Of a DNA stretch of 64,000 bases, positions 34,768 to 43,749 are shown piece by piece. The notes below the pieces were generated by a model. It had not been told where the DNA came from. It was given only the letters and a program-made list of their open reading frames with translations, and searched no databases. Source of the stretch: Petrotoga mobilis SJ95 (lineage in GTDB: Bacteria; Thermotogota; Thermotogae; Petrotogales; Petrotogaceae). The stretch covers positions 186,001 to 250,000 of the forward strand of contig NC_010003.1 in NCBI RefSeq assembly GCF_000018605.1, given 5' to 3'. A program made the position numbers and the translations under genes. How positions within the stretch are numbered: the first letter of the stretch is position 1; every line of letters begins with the position of its first letter.

Positions 34768-35592
34768 ATGAATGAAAAACTGTGTGTAATAGGATTGGGA
34801 AAAATGGGGAGCACGTTAGTAAAAGGTCTAATCCAAACAAAAACACTTAAAAGAGAACAAATAATCGGAACAGATCTCTTTGAATACGATTCTGAAAAAA
34901 ATTCTAATTACTCCGACATAAAAACTATCTCGGATAACGCAAAAGCGGTGAAAGAATCCGACATCGTTCTTTTAGCTGTGAAACCACAAGTAATAGACAA
35001 AGTATTGGAAGAAATAAGTTCTTCTTGTGAAAACAAGATAGTTATATCAATAGCTGCAGGAGTAAGTCTGCGCCATTTGGATAAAGCTTTACCAACTTCA
35101 TCAAAGATAATAAGAGCTATGCCCAACACCCCTATTTTAGTAGGTGAAGGTGTTATTGCTATTAGCAAAAAGAAGAACGTTGACGAAAATGACTTGAAAA
35201 GGGTTAAGGAGATTTTGGAAAGCGTTGGAAAGGTATATTTGGTTGAAGAGGATATAATGGATGCGATAACGGCTTTAAGCGGGAGCGGACCAGCATATGT
35301 CTATATGATGATAGAGGCTTTATCCGACGGCGGTGTCCTGATGGGTTTACCTAGAGAGCTTTCCACTGAATTTGCCGCAAGAACATTACTTGGCGCTGCA
35401 AGGATGGTTTTAGAAACGGGAAAACATCCTGGAGAGTTGAAAGATATGGTTACTTCCCCAGGAGGCACAGCAATTAAAGGAATAGAAGTTTTAGAATCTC
35501 ATGGTTTACGAGGTATCCTTATGGACGCAGTAAAAGAAGCAACTATAAGGTCAAAAGAACTTAATTCACAAAGGGGTGTGGATGTTGATTGA
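34768..35592 (+). CDS. proC: Pyrroline-5-carboxylate reductase
   Basis: 274 residues. It performs the last step of proline synthesis. The N-terminal Rossmann motif is VIGLGKMGSTLVKGL. AVKPQVIDKVLEEI, RAMPNTPILVGEGV, and the C-terminal dimer/active-site stretch ALSGSGPAYVYMMIEALSDGGVLMGLPR with MVTSPGGTAIKGIEVLESHGLRGILMDAV are all typical. Start ATG is one base after the proA stop, and the end overlaps purB by 11 bases. Confidence 0.97.
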   Translation: MNEKLCVIGLGKMGSTLVKGLIQTKTLKREQIIGTDLFEYDSEKNSNYSDIKTISDNAKAVKESDIVLLAVKPQVIDKVLEEISSSCENKIVISIAAGVSLRHLDKALPTSSKIIRAMPNTPILVGEGVIAISKKKNVDENDLKRVKEILESVGKVYLVEEDIMDAITALSGSGPAYVYMMIEALSDGGVLMGLPRELSTEFAARTLLGAARMVLETGKHPGELKDMVTSPGGTAIKGIEVLESHGLRGILMDAVKEATIRSKELNSQRGVDVD

Positions 35593-36880
35593 AAGGTACT
35601 CTCTTTCTCCAATTAAAGACATTTGGACTTTAGATGCCCAGTATAAAAGATGGCTTGAAGTAGAAATAGCTGTAATAGAAGCCTTTGAAGAACTTAACCT
35701 TGCTCCCAAAGGCACATCCCAAAACATTCGACAAAAAGCAAAATTAGACGTTCAAAAAATATTAGACACAGAAAAAATAGTGGATCATGACGTGATAGCC
35801 TTTATAAAAGTGGTAACTGAAGACATGGGAGATGAGGCAAGATACTTTCACAAGGGTTTAACATCATCAGATGTTGTCGATACAGCTTTATCCTTAGCTA
35901 TAAAAAGAGCAGAAGAGATTATTCTTGATGAGCTAACTCAATACATAGCTAACCTCAAAAAATTAGCTGTGGATCATAAGTATACTATTATAGTTGGAAG
36001 AACCCATGGGGTACACGCTGAGCCAACATCTTTTGGATTAAAAATTTTAGGATTTGTTGCGGAAGAAGAAAGAAACAAAGAAAGATTAGAAAAGGCTATA
36101 GATAACATTTCCCAAGGAAAACTCAGCGGGGCGGTTGGAAATTATGCTAACATAGAACCAAAAGTAGAGGAAATCGCTTTGAAAAAACTCAATCTCAGAC
36201 CTTGTAAAGTATCTACTCAAGTTTTACCAAGGGATCTTCACGCTGAATTTTTCAGTGTTTTAGCTATGATAGGAAGCAGTATAGAAAGACTTGCCATAGA
36301 AATCAGGCACCTTCAAAAAACAGAGGTCCTGGAAGTAGAAGAACCTTTTAAAAAAGAGCAACGGGGCTCTTCAGCGATGCCACATAAGAAAAACCCCATA
36401 TTGTGCGAAAGGTTGACCGGGATGTCAAGAATGCTAAGATCTTATCTATCTTCTGCTTATGAGAATATCTCCTTATGGCACGAAAGAGATATTTCTCATT
36501 CGTCTGTAGAAAGGGTGTTTATACCGGATGCAACCATGCTTACTTACTATATGTTGAATAAAGCAAATTACTTAGTTGAAAACTTAGTGGTTCACAAAGA
36601 TAGAATGAAAGAAAACATAGAAAAATCGTATAATTTAATTTATTCTCAACGGGTATTGCTGAAGTTAGTTGAATTAGGGGTAAGTAGAGAGGAAGCTTAT
36701 AAAATAGTTCAAGAAAACGCTATGAAAGCTTGGAATGAAAGGCGTGATTTTAAAGCAATTTTATTGGAAGATAATAGAGTAAAGGCAAAATTATCAGATA
36801 AAGAAGCATTTGAAGATATATTCTCACCTGATTATTATCTAAAAAATATAAATGAAATTTATGAAAGGTTTGAACTTTAG
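35582..36880 (+). CDS. purB: Adenylosuccinate lyase
   Basis: 432 residues from ATG 35582; an in-frame GTG at 35576 is too near the ribosome site AAGGGG. It splits SAICAR and adenylosuccinate in purine synthesis. Visible are FHKGLTSSDVVDTALSLA, IVGRTHGVHAEPTSFG and the fumarase/aspartase signature GSSAMPHKKNPILCERLTG, with catalytic Ser/Lys. SLWHERDISHSSVERVFIPDA is also standard. It overlaps proC, so purine and proline genes share one transcript. Confidence 0.97.
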   Translation: MLIERYSLSPIKDIWTLDAQYKRWLEVEIAVIEAFEELNLAPKGTSQNIRQKAKLDVQKILDTEKIVDHDVIAFIKVVTEDMGDEARYFHKGLTSSDVVDTALSLAIKRAEEIILDELTQYIANLKKLAVDHKYTIIVGRTHGVHAEPTSFGLKILGFVAEEERNKERLEKAIDNISQGKLSGAVGNYANIEPKVEEIALKKLNLRPCKVSTQVLPRDLHAEFFSVLAMIGSSIERLAIEIRHLQKTEVLEVEEPFKKEQRGSSAMPHKKNPILCERLTGMSRMLRSYLSSAYENISLWHERDISHSSVERVFIPDATMLTYYMLNKANYLVENLVVHKDRMKENIEKSYNLIYSQRVLLKLVELGVSREEAYKIVQENAMKAWNERRDFKAILLEDNRVKAKLSDKEAFEDIFSPDYYLKNINEIYERFEL

Positions 36881-36897
36881 TAGAGGGCTGCAGGCCC

Positions 36898-36960
36898 ATT
36901 CCTTAGAAGGGTGGGGAGCGGGGCGAAGGGGCCGCTATTAAACAAGTTTTTAGAATTTTT
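36898..36960 (+). repeat. G-quadruplex-type leader repeat, copy A (upstream of Lon-type protease)
   Basis: The segment contains G3-T-G4-AGC-G4-CGAA-G4 (36909-36931), a textbook four-tract G-quadruplex pattern, then CCGCTAT and AACAAGTTTTTAGAAT. Copy B on the minus strand at 40960-41015 matches it over roughly 55 bases with a few single-base and two-base gaps. The G tracts end 66 bases before the ATG of the protease gene and are in the sense strand. CCTTAG-AAGG just before them can form a small hairpin. Confidence 0.75.
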
Positions 36961-36997
36961 AACAACGGTAAAAGTGCAAATAATGGAGGCGTAGATA

Positions 36998-39370
36998 ATG
37001 AAACTAACTTTAAGTGATTTTGAAATTAAAATCCCAGATATCAAAATCGATAACACTTCAGAAATAAAAATTGGTTCTTATCAAGATTACACCATACAAA
37101 CGGATGCTTGTGAAATTTTACAATTTGCCTTGGAAAGCAGCAACGATTCAAACAATGTTTTCTTAGTTGGTCCAAATCGTAGTGGTAGAAGAGGTATGAC
37201 TCGAAAGATAATCGAAAGAATATCGTTAACTCAAAAAGCTCCTCAAGATCTTATGTATGTTTTTAATTTTAAGGAAGAAAAGAAACCCAAGTTGTTGAAA
37301 CTGCCCGCCGGAGAAGCCAAAAATTTCAAATCTGAATTGCAATCTATTATTAATTCCTCTGTACAAGTTTTAAATAAAACGATGCAGACAGAAGAATTTC
37401 AACAAAGGTTAAGTTCGTTAGAAAAAGAATACAACGAGCAGAGGGAAAAATTGTGGTCAGATCTGAGAAAACAGGCTCAAGCTCTTGGTTTTATACTTGA
37501 GGCTTCTGAAAAAGGTATAGTGAGCGTTCCAGTGTACGATGGCAAAAAAATAAGCACCTCTGAGTTTGAAAATCTTCCGGAAGAGATAAAAGAGTATTTT
37601 CGAAAAAATTCCGAGAAGTTGCGAGAATTAATTGAAAAAACAATGGTAAAGATCACGGAGATGGATAAAGAATACTGGGAGGAAGTTAAAAACTTACGAC
37701 GTTACTGGGCAGCTTTTAGCTTAGCTAAGCTTTTCGAACCCCTTGAAAAGAAATATCTCAAATATTCTGATGTTTTTGAATACCTTCAAAACTTGAAAGA
37801 GGACATAGCTTCTCACCTATCCCAATTAACTTCCGAAAATCAAAATCTAATAACTTATCTTAAAGAAAAAAGATACAATGTCAACATTATAGTGGATAAT
37901 TCTTATCTACAAGGTGCACCTGTGATAGAAGAAGACAATCCCACTTTTTCAAATTTAGTTGGTAGAATAGAGTATTATTCCCAAATGGGACTCCTTCAAA
38001 CGGATTTTACAATGATAAAATCTGGAGCTTTTCACAGGGCAAACGGTGGTTATCTAATAATGGAAGCAGAAAAAGTTTTAAGAAAACCTTACGCGTGGGA
38101 GGTAATTAAAAGGTTTTTATCGGAGAAAGAAGTAAAAATTGAAAATATTCAAACCGCTGAAGGCTATTCGAGTGTTGAAAGTTTGGAACCAGAACCTTTA
38201 TCTTTAACCGTTAAAGTGATTCTCATAGGAGAAGAATGGGTGTACAATTTATTAAGAGTTTACGATAGCGAATTCGAAAAACTTTTTCCCATAAAATCAC
38301 AATTTGACTATGAGGCAGAGTTAAGCAACGAGAATTTAAATAAATTTTTAGCTTTCTTAAGCAACACAGTGGAAGAAAACGATATCTCACACTTTACAAA
38401 AGATGCGATTGAAGAGATTATCAAGTACAGTTGTAGGATGAATGGAAACAACAAAAGGTTCTCCTTAAGATTGGGGGAAATTAAGAATCTACTAATAGAC
38501 TCTTTCAACATTTCACGGAAAAATGGATCAAGCCCATACATAACCGCCAAAGATATAAAAGATACTACAAAGTTTAGAGAAAAAATGTTTTCCTTTCATA
38601 AGAAAAAATTATTTAATGCGATAAAAGAACAAAAGATTGACATAAGAACTGAAGGCTCTGAAGTCGGACAAATAAATGGATTGACTGTTTTGGATACAGG
38701 AGATTTCACCTTTGGGCATCCCGTCAAAATAACAGCAAAAAGTTACAGATCCTCTTCTGAAAAAATCATAAACATACACAGGGATATCGATTTAAGCGGG
38801 AAAATATACAAAAAATCCTCATTGATCATAGAAAACTATTTCAAACATAAATTTTCTTCTTTCATAGAAACAGGTTTCGGTGTATCTTTAAATTTTGAAC
38901 AAGTTTATTCTATCATCGAAGGAGACAGCGCTACAATAGCAGAAACGCTGGCTTTAATGTCTTCCATAGCTAACATTCCATTGAAACAAAATATTGCCAT
39001 CACCGGATCTATGAATCAAAACGGAGAAGTTTTGCCAGTTGGAGGAATAATCGAAAAAATTGAAGGATTTTACGACGCCTGTAAAAATCTCAATTTTACT
39101 GGAGATCAAGGGGTGATTATTCCAAGTAAAAATATCGATAATATCGTATTGAAAGACGAAATAAATGAAGATATACAAAATGGAAAGTTCCATATTTGGG
39201 CTATTGATAATATAGATGAAGGGATCGAACTAATGACAGATTACAAAGCAGGGACACCAAATGAAAACGGTGAATACGAAGAAGGCACATTTTATTACTA
39301 TGTAAGTGAAAACCTCAAGAAATTATCAAAAGAGGAGAAAAAAGAAAAAGACGAAAAAGATAACAAATAG
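36998..39370 (+). CDS. Lon-family ATP-dependent protease (LonB/COG1067-like)
   Basis: 790 residues. It lacks the N-terminal domain of classic Lon. The AAA module begins near residue 55 with a P-loop-like FLVGPNRSGRRGMTRKI, in which the usual GK[ST] reads GRR, so nucleotide binding is atypical; Arg at this place recurs in this subfamily as far as I recall. A long coiled insert spans about 125-280. The C-terminal Lon protease domain has the Ser in EGDSATIAETLAL and the Lys in GEVLPVGGIIEKIEGFYDAC, so the Ser-Lys dyad is intact. The acidic/basic tail ends KEKDEKDNK. It is a soluble quality-control protease by family. It is preceded by the G-tract repeat leader. Confidence 0.88.
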   Translation: MKLTLSDFEIKIPDIKIDNTSEIKIGSYQDYTIQTDACEILQFALESSNDSNNVFLVGPNRSGRRGMTRKIIERISLTQKAPQDLMYVFNFKEEKKPKLLKLPAGEAKNFKSELQSIINSSVQVLNKTMQTEEFQQRLSSLEKEYNEQREKLWSDLRKQAQALGFILEASEKGIVSVPVYDGKKISTSEFENLPEEIKEYFRKNSEKLRELIEKTMVKITEMDKEYWEEVKNLRRYWAAFSLAKLFEPLEKKYLKYSDVFEYLQNLKEDIASHLSQLTSENQNLITYLKEKRYNVNIIVDNSYLQGAPVIEEDNPTFSNLVGRIEYYSQMGLLQTDFTMIKSGAFHRANGGYLIMEAEKVLRKPYAWEVIKRFLSEKEVKIENIQTAEGYSSVESLEPEPLSLTVKVILIGEEWVYNLLRVYDSEFEKLFPIKSQFDYEAELSNENLNKFLAFLSNTVEENDISHFTKDAIEEIIKYSCRMNGNNKRFSLRLGEIKNLLIDSFNISRKNGSSPYITAKDIKDTTKFREKMFSFHKKKLFNAIKEQKIDIRTEGSEVGQINGLTVLDTGDFTFGHPVKITAKSYRSSSEKIINIHRDIDLSGKIYKKSSLIIENYFKHKFSSFIETGFGVSLNFEQVYSIIEGDSATIAETLALMSSIANIPLKQNIAITGSMNQNGEVLPVGGIIEKIEGFYDACKNLNFTGDQGVIIPSKNIDNIVLKDEINEDIQNGKFHIWAIDNIDEGIELMTDYKAGTPNENGEYEEGTFYYYVSENLKKLSKEEKKEKDEKDNK

Positions 39371-39382
39371 CTGTGATTAATT

Positions 39383-39419
39383 TTAAAATCCCCCATCGTA
39401 TATAGATGGGGGATTTTAA
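39383..39419. terminator. Bidirectional terminator between convergent peptidase genes
   Basis: A perfect 15-bp stem: TTAAAATCCCCCATC (39383-39397) pairs with GATGGGGGATTTTAA (39405-39419) around a 7-base loop. The A/T ends supply a U tract in both directions. It separates the Lon-type gene (+) from the carboxypeptidase gene (-), 12 bases after the first stop. Confidence 0.92.
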
Positions 39420-40919
39420 TTATAAACCATAAATTGCAGAAAACTTTTCTTTTATATACTCTACAAAATATTTGGGATTAAGAGTTTCACCTGTAACCTT
39501 TTTCAAAAGTTCTTCTGGTTCGTACATTTTACCGTACTTATGGACATTCTCAACCATCCAGTTCAAAACTTCTTTTGAATCTCCTTTTTCTATTTGAGAT
39601 GGATAATCTTTTAGATCTTTTTTCAATTTTGAGAACAATTGAGCACTGTAAAGATTACCCAACATATATGAAGGAAAATAACCAAATTGTCCATTTGACC
39701 AATGAACATCTTGCAAAACACCTACTGCGTCGTTTGGCGGCACAATACCTAAATATTCTTTCATTTTATCGTTCCATACCGTTGGAAGTTCATTTACTTT
39801 TATTCTATCGTTTATCAGTGCTTCTTCGATTTCAAATCTCAGCATAATATGAAAGTTGTAAGTTACTTCATCTGCCTCAGTTCTGATGAAATCTTTTTTA
39901 ACTATATTAACACCTTTATACAGCTCATCACTACTTATTCCTTCAAAAGATGGGAAAATATCTTTTAACTTTTTAGAAAAGAAAACCCAAAAATGAGGCC
40001 CTCTTCCTATAATATTTTCCCAAAATCTTGATTGGGATTCATGCACAGCCATAGAAGCACCTTCATCCAAAGGAGTCTCTGAAAATTCCTCAGGGATATG
40101 AAGTTCGTATAAAGCATGTCCACCTTCGTGCATAGTTGAAAATAAAGAATATCTCAAATCTTTGTTGTTGTATCTTGTTGTAATTCTTACGTCTTTTGGA
40201 CCAATTTTTGTTGTGAAAGGATGAGCAGACATGTCCATACGTCCAGAATCGAAATCGAAATTCATAAATTTTAACGCTTCCAGGGATAACTCTTTTTGCT
40301 TATTTACGTCGAAATCTCCTTCAAAGAAATCGTATCTTGGTTCTTTTCCCTTTTCTAAAAGCTCTTTCAGAAAAGGTAGTAGATACTCTTTTAAATAATT
40401 TATTGTACCTTTCACCGTTTCTGTTTTCATTCCAGGTTCGAATAAGTCTAAAAGAGCATCGTATCTATTTTTTTCATATCCCAAAGCCTCTGCTTGCTCT
40501 TTTTCTAAAGATACGACTTCTTGCAAATAAGGCTCAAATAAAGAAAAGTTATTTTCCTCCCTGGCTTTTTTCCAAAAATGACCTGCTTTTGAAGTCGTTT
40601 CGGCTAATTTTCTGACAAGCTGTGGAGGTAACTTTTTAAACTTATCGAAATCTTTCTTGGTTACTCTTACCATTGCTTGATCAATTTCACTCAATTCATC
40701 ATAATTTTCCTTCTTTGAAAAATAATCCAAAAATTCACCCATCTGATCAGAAACAGACATTCTAAAAAGTGCCTCCATAAGTTCTCCCAAAGCTTTAGAA
40801 CGATACTCAAAAGCATTGTTGGGAGCGTTAGTTTCTAAATCCCAGTGCATGAGTGCGATAGCCTGACTGTATCTTGAAATCTTGGCTTGAAACTCTTTAA
40901 ATTCTTCCAATTTAGACAT
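39420..40919 (-). CDS. M32 family metallocarboxypeptidase (Taq type)
   Basis: 499 residues, the normal length for thermostable carboxypeptidase Taq. The zinc motif is in FSTMHEGGHALYELHIPEEF (HExxH as HEGGH), with the third ligand Glu in DEGASMAVHESQSRFWEN. IRTEADEVTYNFHIMLRFEIE and GYFPSYMLGNLYSAQLF are family hallmarks. It removes C-terminal residues from peptides in the cytoplasm. Its own promoter and a 120-base leader containing G-tract repeat copy B lie upstream. Confidence 0.95.
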   Translation of the reverse strand: MSKLEEFKEFQAKISRYSQAIALMHWDLETNAPNNAFEYRSKALGELMEALFRMSVSDQMGEFLDYFSKKENYDELSEIDQAMVRVTKKDFDKFKKLPPQLVRKLAETTSKAGHFWKKAREENNFSLFEPYLQEVVSLEKEQAEALGYEKNRYDALLDLFEPGMKTETVKGTINYLKEYLLPFLKELLEKGKEPRYDFFEGDFDVNKQKELSLEALKFMNFDFDSGRMDMSAHPFTTKIGPKDVRITTRYNNKDLRYSLFSTMHEGGHALYELHIPEEFSETPLDEGASMAVHESQSRFWENIIGRGPHFWVFFSKKLKDIFPSFEGISSDELYKGVNIVKKDFIRTEADEVTYNFHIMLRFEIEEALINDRIKVNELPTVWNDKMKEYLGIVPPNDAVGVLQDVHWSNGQFGYFPSYMLGNLYSAQLFSKLKKDLKDYPSQIEKGDSKEVLNWMVENVHKYGKMYEPEELLKKVTGETLNPKYFVEYIKEKFSAIYGL

Positions 40920-40959
40920 CTTTTTACCCCCTCTTACATAAATTTTTTCACTCTTTAGA

Positions 40960-41015
40960 TATTCTAAAACTTGTTATAGCGCCCCTTTGCCCCGCTCCCC
41001 ACCCTTAAGGATAAA
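40960..41015 (-). repeat. G-quadruplex-type leader repeat, copy B (leader of carboxypeptidase gene)
   Basis: On the minus strand the tracts are G3-T-G4-AGC-G4-CAAA-G4 (41004-40982), followed by CGCTATAACAAGTTTTAGAAT. It matches copy A closely. The G tracts end 62 bases before the carboxypeptidase ATG, almost the same distance as in copy A, and are again sense-strand. Before them, CCTTAAGG is a perfect palindrome. Confidence 0.75.
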
Positions 41016-41045
41016 GGAGTAACACAAATTTTGTTAGTTATCCTT

Positions 41046-41074
41046 ATTATATCAGATTTCTTGAACTATCACAA
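41046..41074 (-). promoter_or_regulatory. Promoter of carboxypeptidase gene
   Basis: Minus-strand -35 TTGTGA (41074-41069) and -10 TATAAT (41051-41046) with a 17-base spacer. The predicted start is near 41039, so the leader is about 120 nt and includes the G-tract repeat. Confidence 0.65.
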
Positions 41075-41089
41075 AGTTTGCTGTATAAT
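41061..41089 (+). promoter_or_regulatory. Promoter of lnt
   Basis: A -35 TTGAAC (41061-41066) and a perfect -10 TATAAT (41084-41089) with a 17-base spacer. It overlaps the divergent carboxypeptidase promoter, so the two cannot easily be occupied together. Confidence 0.68.
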
Positions 41090-41153
41090 ATTGTAACGAC
41101 AACATAATTATACAAGAAACAAGATTTTCAAAATATAATCCATGGGGGTATAT

Positions 41154-42629
41154 ATGAAATATCTACTTACTTTAATTTCAGGTGTTTTAACCGGTTTGGC
41201 TATGCCGGGTAATTTATTTTCTTTTTTCATCTGGTTTTCATTGGTTTTCTTTCTTAGAAACATAGCCAGATCAAAAACTCATTATGAAAGATTACTTCAT
41301 ACGATAATATATTCCTCTTCCATGCTTGTAACTACTCTTTGGTGGCTGCTTCCTACTTTGTCTAAAAATATACCCCAAATTTTAAAAAATTATTCTTCAA
41401 TAGTAGGTTTTTTTGGATACGTTGGAATGATAATACTTTTAATGATACCTTACCTCATCATTTGGCTGTTATCAGAACTTTACCATCGAAAAGATAGGCA
41501 ATACAATTATCTTTCTTTGGTTTTTTTCTATTCTTTTGCCTACACTGTTGCGGAAATTTTGAGGGGTTTTGGAGATTTGGCTTTTATGGGAGGAAATTTA
41601 TCCTACGCCCTTTACGATCATACAGGGATAATACAAATTGCCTCAATTATAGGGTCTTTTGGTCTAACTTTTATCATAGTTTTTGTCAATGCCCTGATTG
41701 CTTTCGATAATTCACGTGATAAGGTATTTAAAATTCTTGCTATATTTACTACTATATACATTTCTAACTTTGCTATAGTGAGGTATCTACCTCCCATTAA
41801 TGGCACAAACGATTCCATAAAAGTTGGAGCCGTTCAAACGAATGTTCCTCAAGAGATAAAATACTCCTCAAATCCAATACAAGATTATTCAACTTTTTCT
41901 AAGAATATCGAAGAATTTAAAAATAGGGATGTGGATGTAGTAGTTTTTCCAGAATCAACTTTTCTTGAAGACATCTCAAAATCAGAAATAGAAAGTCAAA
42001 TGGTAAGAGACATTCAAAACTTATACAAACCTGTAATATTAGGACACCCAAGGATAGGAAACGATAACCATTTTAACTCTGCCTGGGTATATAACCCACA
42101 TGGGAGTATTGAGGGTATCTACGATAAGGTTAAATTAACACCATTTGCCGAATTTTTACCGTATGAAACTATATTTGGAAACTTTGATGTTTTTAGATTA
42201 TTAAACTATTATACCCCTGGGGAAGATTACCTAACCTTTTCATTGAACGAAACTGATATTGGAGTACAAATATGTTTTGAAACCTATTTCCCGGAAGTCG
42301 CAATTAATCAAGCTAAGAATGGAGCAAATTTATTGATTGCAATATCTAACGACGGTTGGTTTAATTCGAAAACAGGCCTGTTTCAACACTTCAGTCAGGG
42401 CGTTTTTAGAGCAGTAGAAACGAGAAGAGATTTCATCCAGGTTTCAAATACAGGCTTAACCGGCTCAATCGACAAATATGGAAGAATTACCAACATATTT
42501 GAATCCAAAGAAGAAAAAACGGGAATCTTTTTTGTCAATCCAAACGATAACATCTCTTTTTATTCTAAGGCTTCAGATATATTAAAAATCTTATTTTTTA
42601 TCGGAGCTCTTCTGCTTGCAATTCTTTAA
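41154..42629 (+). CDS. lnt: Apolipoprotein N-acyltransferase
   Basis: 491 residues from ATG 41154, preceded by GGGGG at 41144-41148; an ATG at 41142 falls on that ribosome site. The N-terminal half has about six membrane helices and the C-terminal half is the nitrilase-like domain. The catalytic triad is recognisable as Glu267 (FPESTF), Lys325 (YDKVKLTPFAEFLPYE) and Cys374 (VQICFETYFPE). It N-acylates the lipobox Cys of mature lipoproteins. Lnt implies triacylated lipoproteins, consistent with an outer envelope (toga). Confidence 0.94.
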   Translation: MKYLLTLISGVLTGLAMPGNLFSFFIWFSLVFFLRNIARSKTHYERLLHTIIYSSSMLVTTLWWLLPTLSKNIPQILKNYSSIVGFFGYVGMIILLMIPYLIIWLLSELYHRKDRQYNYLSLVFFYSFAYTVAEILRGFGDLAFMGGNLSYALYDHTGIIQIASIIGSFGLTFIIVFVNALIAFDNSRDKVFKILAIFTTIYISNFAIVRYLPPINGTNDSIKVGAVQTNVPQEIKYSSNPIQDYSTFSKNIEEFKNRDVDVVVFPESTFLEDISKSEIESQMVRDIQNLYKPVILGHPRIGNDNHFNSAWVYNPHGSIEGIYDKVKLTPFAEFLPYETIFGNFDVFRLLNYYTPGEDYLTFSLNETDIGVQICFETYFPEVAINQAKNGANLLIAISNDGWFNSKTGLFQHFSQGVFRAVETRRDFIQVSNTGLTGSIDKYGRITNIFESKEEKTGIFFVNPNDNISFYSKASDILKILFFIGALLLAIL

Positions 42630-42631
42630 AT

Positions 42632-43627
42632 TCAGTATCCAAATTCTAAATCAATTAAGTCTTTTGCCGTACCATCTTTTAGAAAACTTTTTATATTTTC
42701 TACAGTTTCATCGATACTGTACTTTGTAGCTTCAGTGTTATAGCCTCCAACATGTGGAGACAAAACAACGTTATCAAAGGTATGAATCGGATAATTAGCT
42801 GGCAAGATCGATGGCTTTTCTTTGGAAGGATAATTGTACCAAACATCTATAGCGGCTCCAGCTAATTTTTTAGATTTCAAAGCCTCGTATAGTGCCTTTT
42901 GATCTATAACATCACCTCTTCCAACATTTATTATGTATTTGCCAGTCATCTTATTAAACACCTTTTCGTCGATAAGACCTTTTGTATATTTCGTCAAGGG
43001 CAAAGTTACGAATACAATTTCACTTTTTTCTATTACATAATCTAAATTGGAACTAATCTCATCCACATTTTCAATATCTATATTTGCGTTTCTTTTATAA
43101 CCAACAATTTTACAGTCAAAGGTTTTAAGCATTTGTGCAAGATTTTTTCCTATATTGCCTAATCCCAATATTGCACAACTTTTGTTCTGAATAGATACCC
43201 ATGAATCTTTAACGCTTTCTCCGGCACTAAATCCATGCCAAATTCCTTCTTTTAAATCGTTATGATAAGGTACAATTTTTCCAAGAAGAGCTAAAGCAAG
43301 AGTAAAAGCCCTTTCTGCAACTATTCTAGCATTACCATGACTATTTGCAACGCTAATGCCTTTTTCTTTAAGTATTTCTAAAGGTAATTGGTTCACTCCA
43401 GCATAGGGAACAAAAATTATTTTCAAATTCTTTGATTTTCCCAAGACGTTCTCGTCCAAGTCTCCACCAAACACTATTGCATCTGCAACTTCCATTGCAT
43501 CTTTAATATTGCTGATTTCATCACTATCTAAAAATTCATCGTTGGGAAATAATTTCTTCAATTCACTAATTTTTTCTCTCCAATACGAGTTTAACTTGTT
43601 CATAAACAATACTTTCAATTTTTTCAA
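42632..43627 (-). CDS. D-2-hydroxyacid dehydrogenase (phosphoglycerate dehydrogenase-like)
   Basis: 331 residues. The NAD-binding motif is AILGLGNIGKNLAQML (about 165-180). The catalytic residues sit in INVGRGDVIDQKALYEAL (Arg), the following AAIDVWYNYP (the Glu position is less clear), and LSPHVGGYNTEA (His). It lacks the ACT domain of SerA, so serine synthesis is only one option; glyoxylate/hydroxypyruvate reductase or another D-hydroxyacid substrate are others. It ends 2 bases from the convergent lnt stop. Confidence 0.8.
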   Translation of the reverse strand: MKKLKVLFMNKLNSYWREKISELKKLFPNDEFLDSDEISNIKDAMEVADAIVFGGDLDENVLGKSKNLKIIFVPYAGVNQLPLEILKEKGISVANSHGNARIVAERAFTLALALLGKIVPYHNDLKEGIWHGFSAGESVKDSWVSIQNKSCAILGLGNIGKNLAQMLKTFDCKIVGYKRNANIDIENVDEISSNLDYVIEKSEIVFVTLPLTKYTKGLIDEKVFNKMTGKYIINVGRGDVIDQKALYEALKSKKLAGAAIDVWYNYPSKEKPSILPANYPIHTFDNVVLSPHVGGYNTEATKYSIDETVENIKSFLKDGTAKDLIDLEFGY

Positions 43628-43679
43628 TGCCCCCTCGAAGTGATTAGTTTTTAAGGAAACTGTTTAATGATCCATACTA

Positions 43680-43688
43680 ATTATATCA
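43680..43688 (-). promoter_or_regulatory. Extended -10 promoter of the 2-hydroxyacid dehydrogenase gene
   Basis: Minus-strand TGATATAAT (hexamer 43685-43680) is a full TGn-TATAAT element. No strong -35. It lies just downstream of the xylB terminator and about 50 bases before the gene start. Confidence 0.5.
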
Positions 43689-43714
43689 CAAAAAAAGTCG
43701 GAATTAAATTAACA

Positions 43715-43745
43715 ATTTTAAAAGCGGCTTTAGCCGCTCTTTTTA
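43715..43745. terminator. Terminator after the xyl operon
   Basis: The hairpin AAAGCGGCT / AGCCGCT with a short TTA loop (about 43721-43739) has T/A-rich flanks in both directions. For the leftward xylB transcript the stem is followed by TTTTAAAATTG. Confidence 0.75.
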
Positions 43746-43749
43746 TATA

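Noticed and set aside
36898-41015. CRISPR array or IS element
   Set aside because: There are only two copies of the repeat, 4 kb apart and inverted, with no spacers, transposase or target duplication. No CRISPR or transposase was found anywhere in the window.
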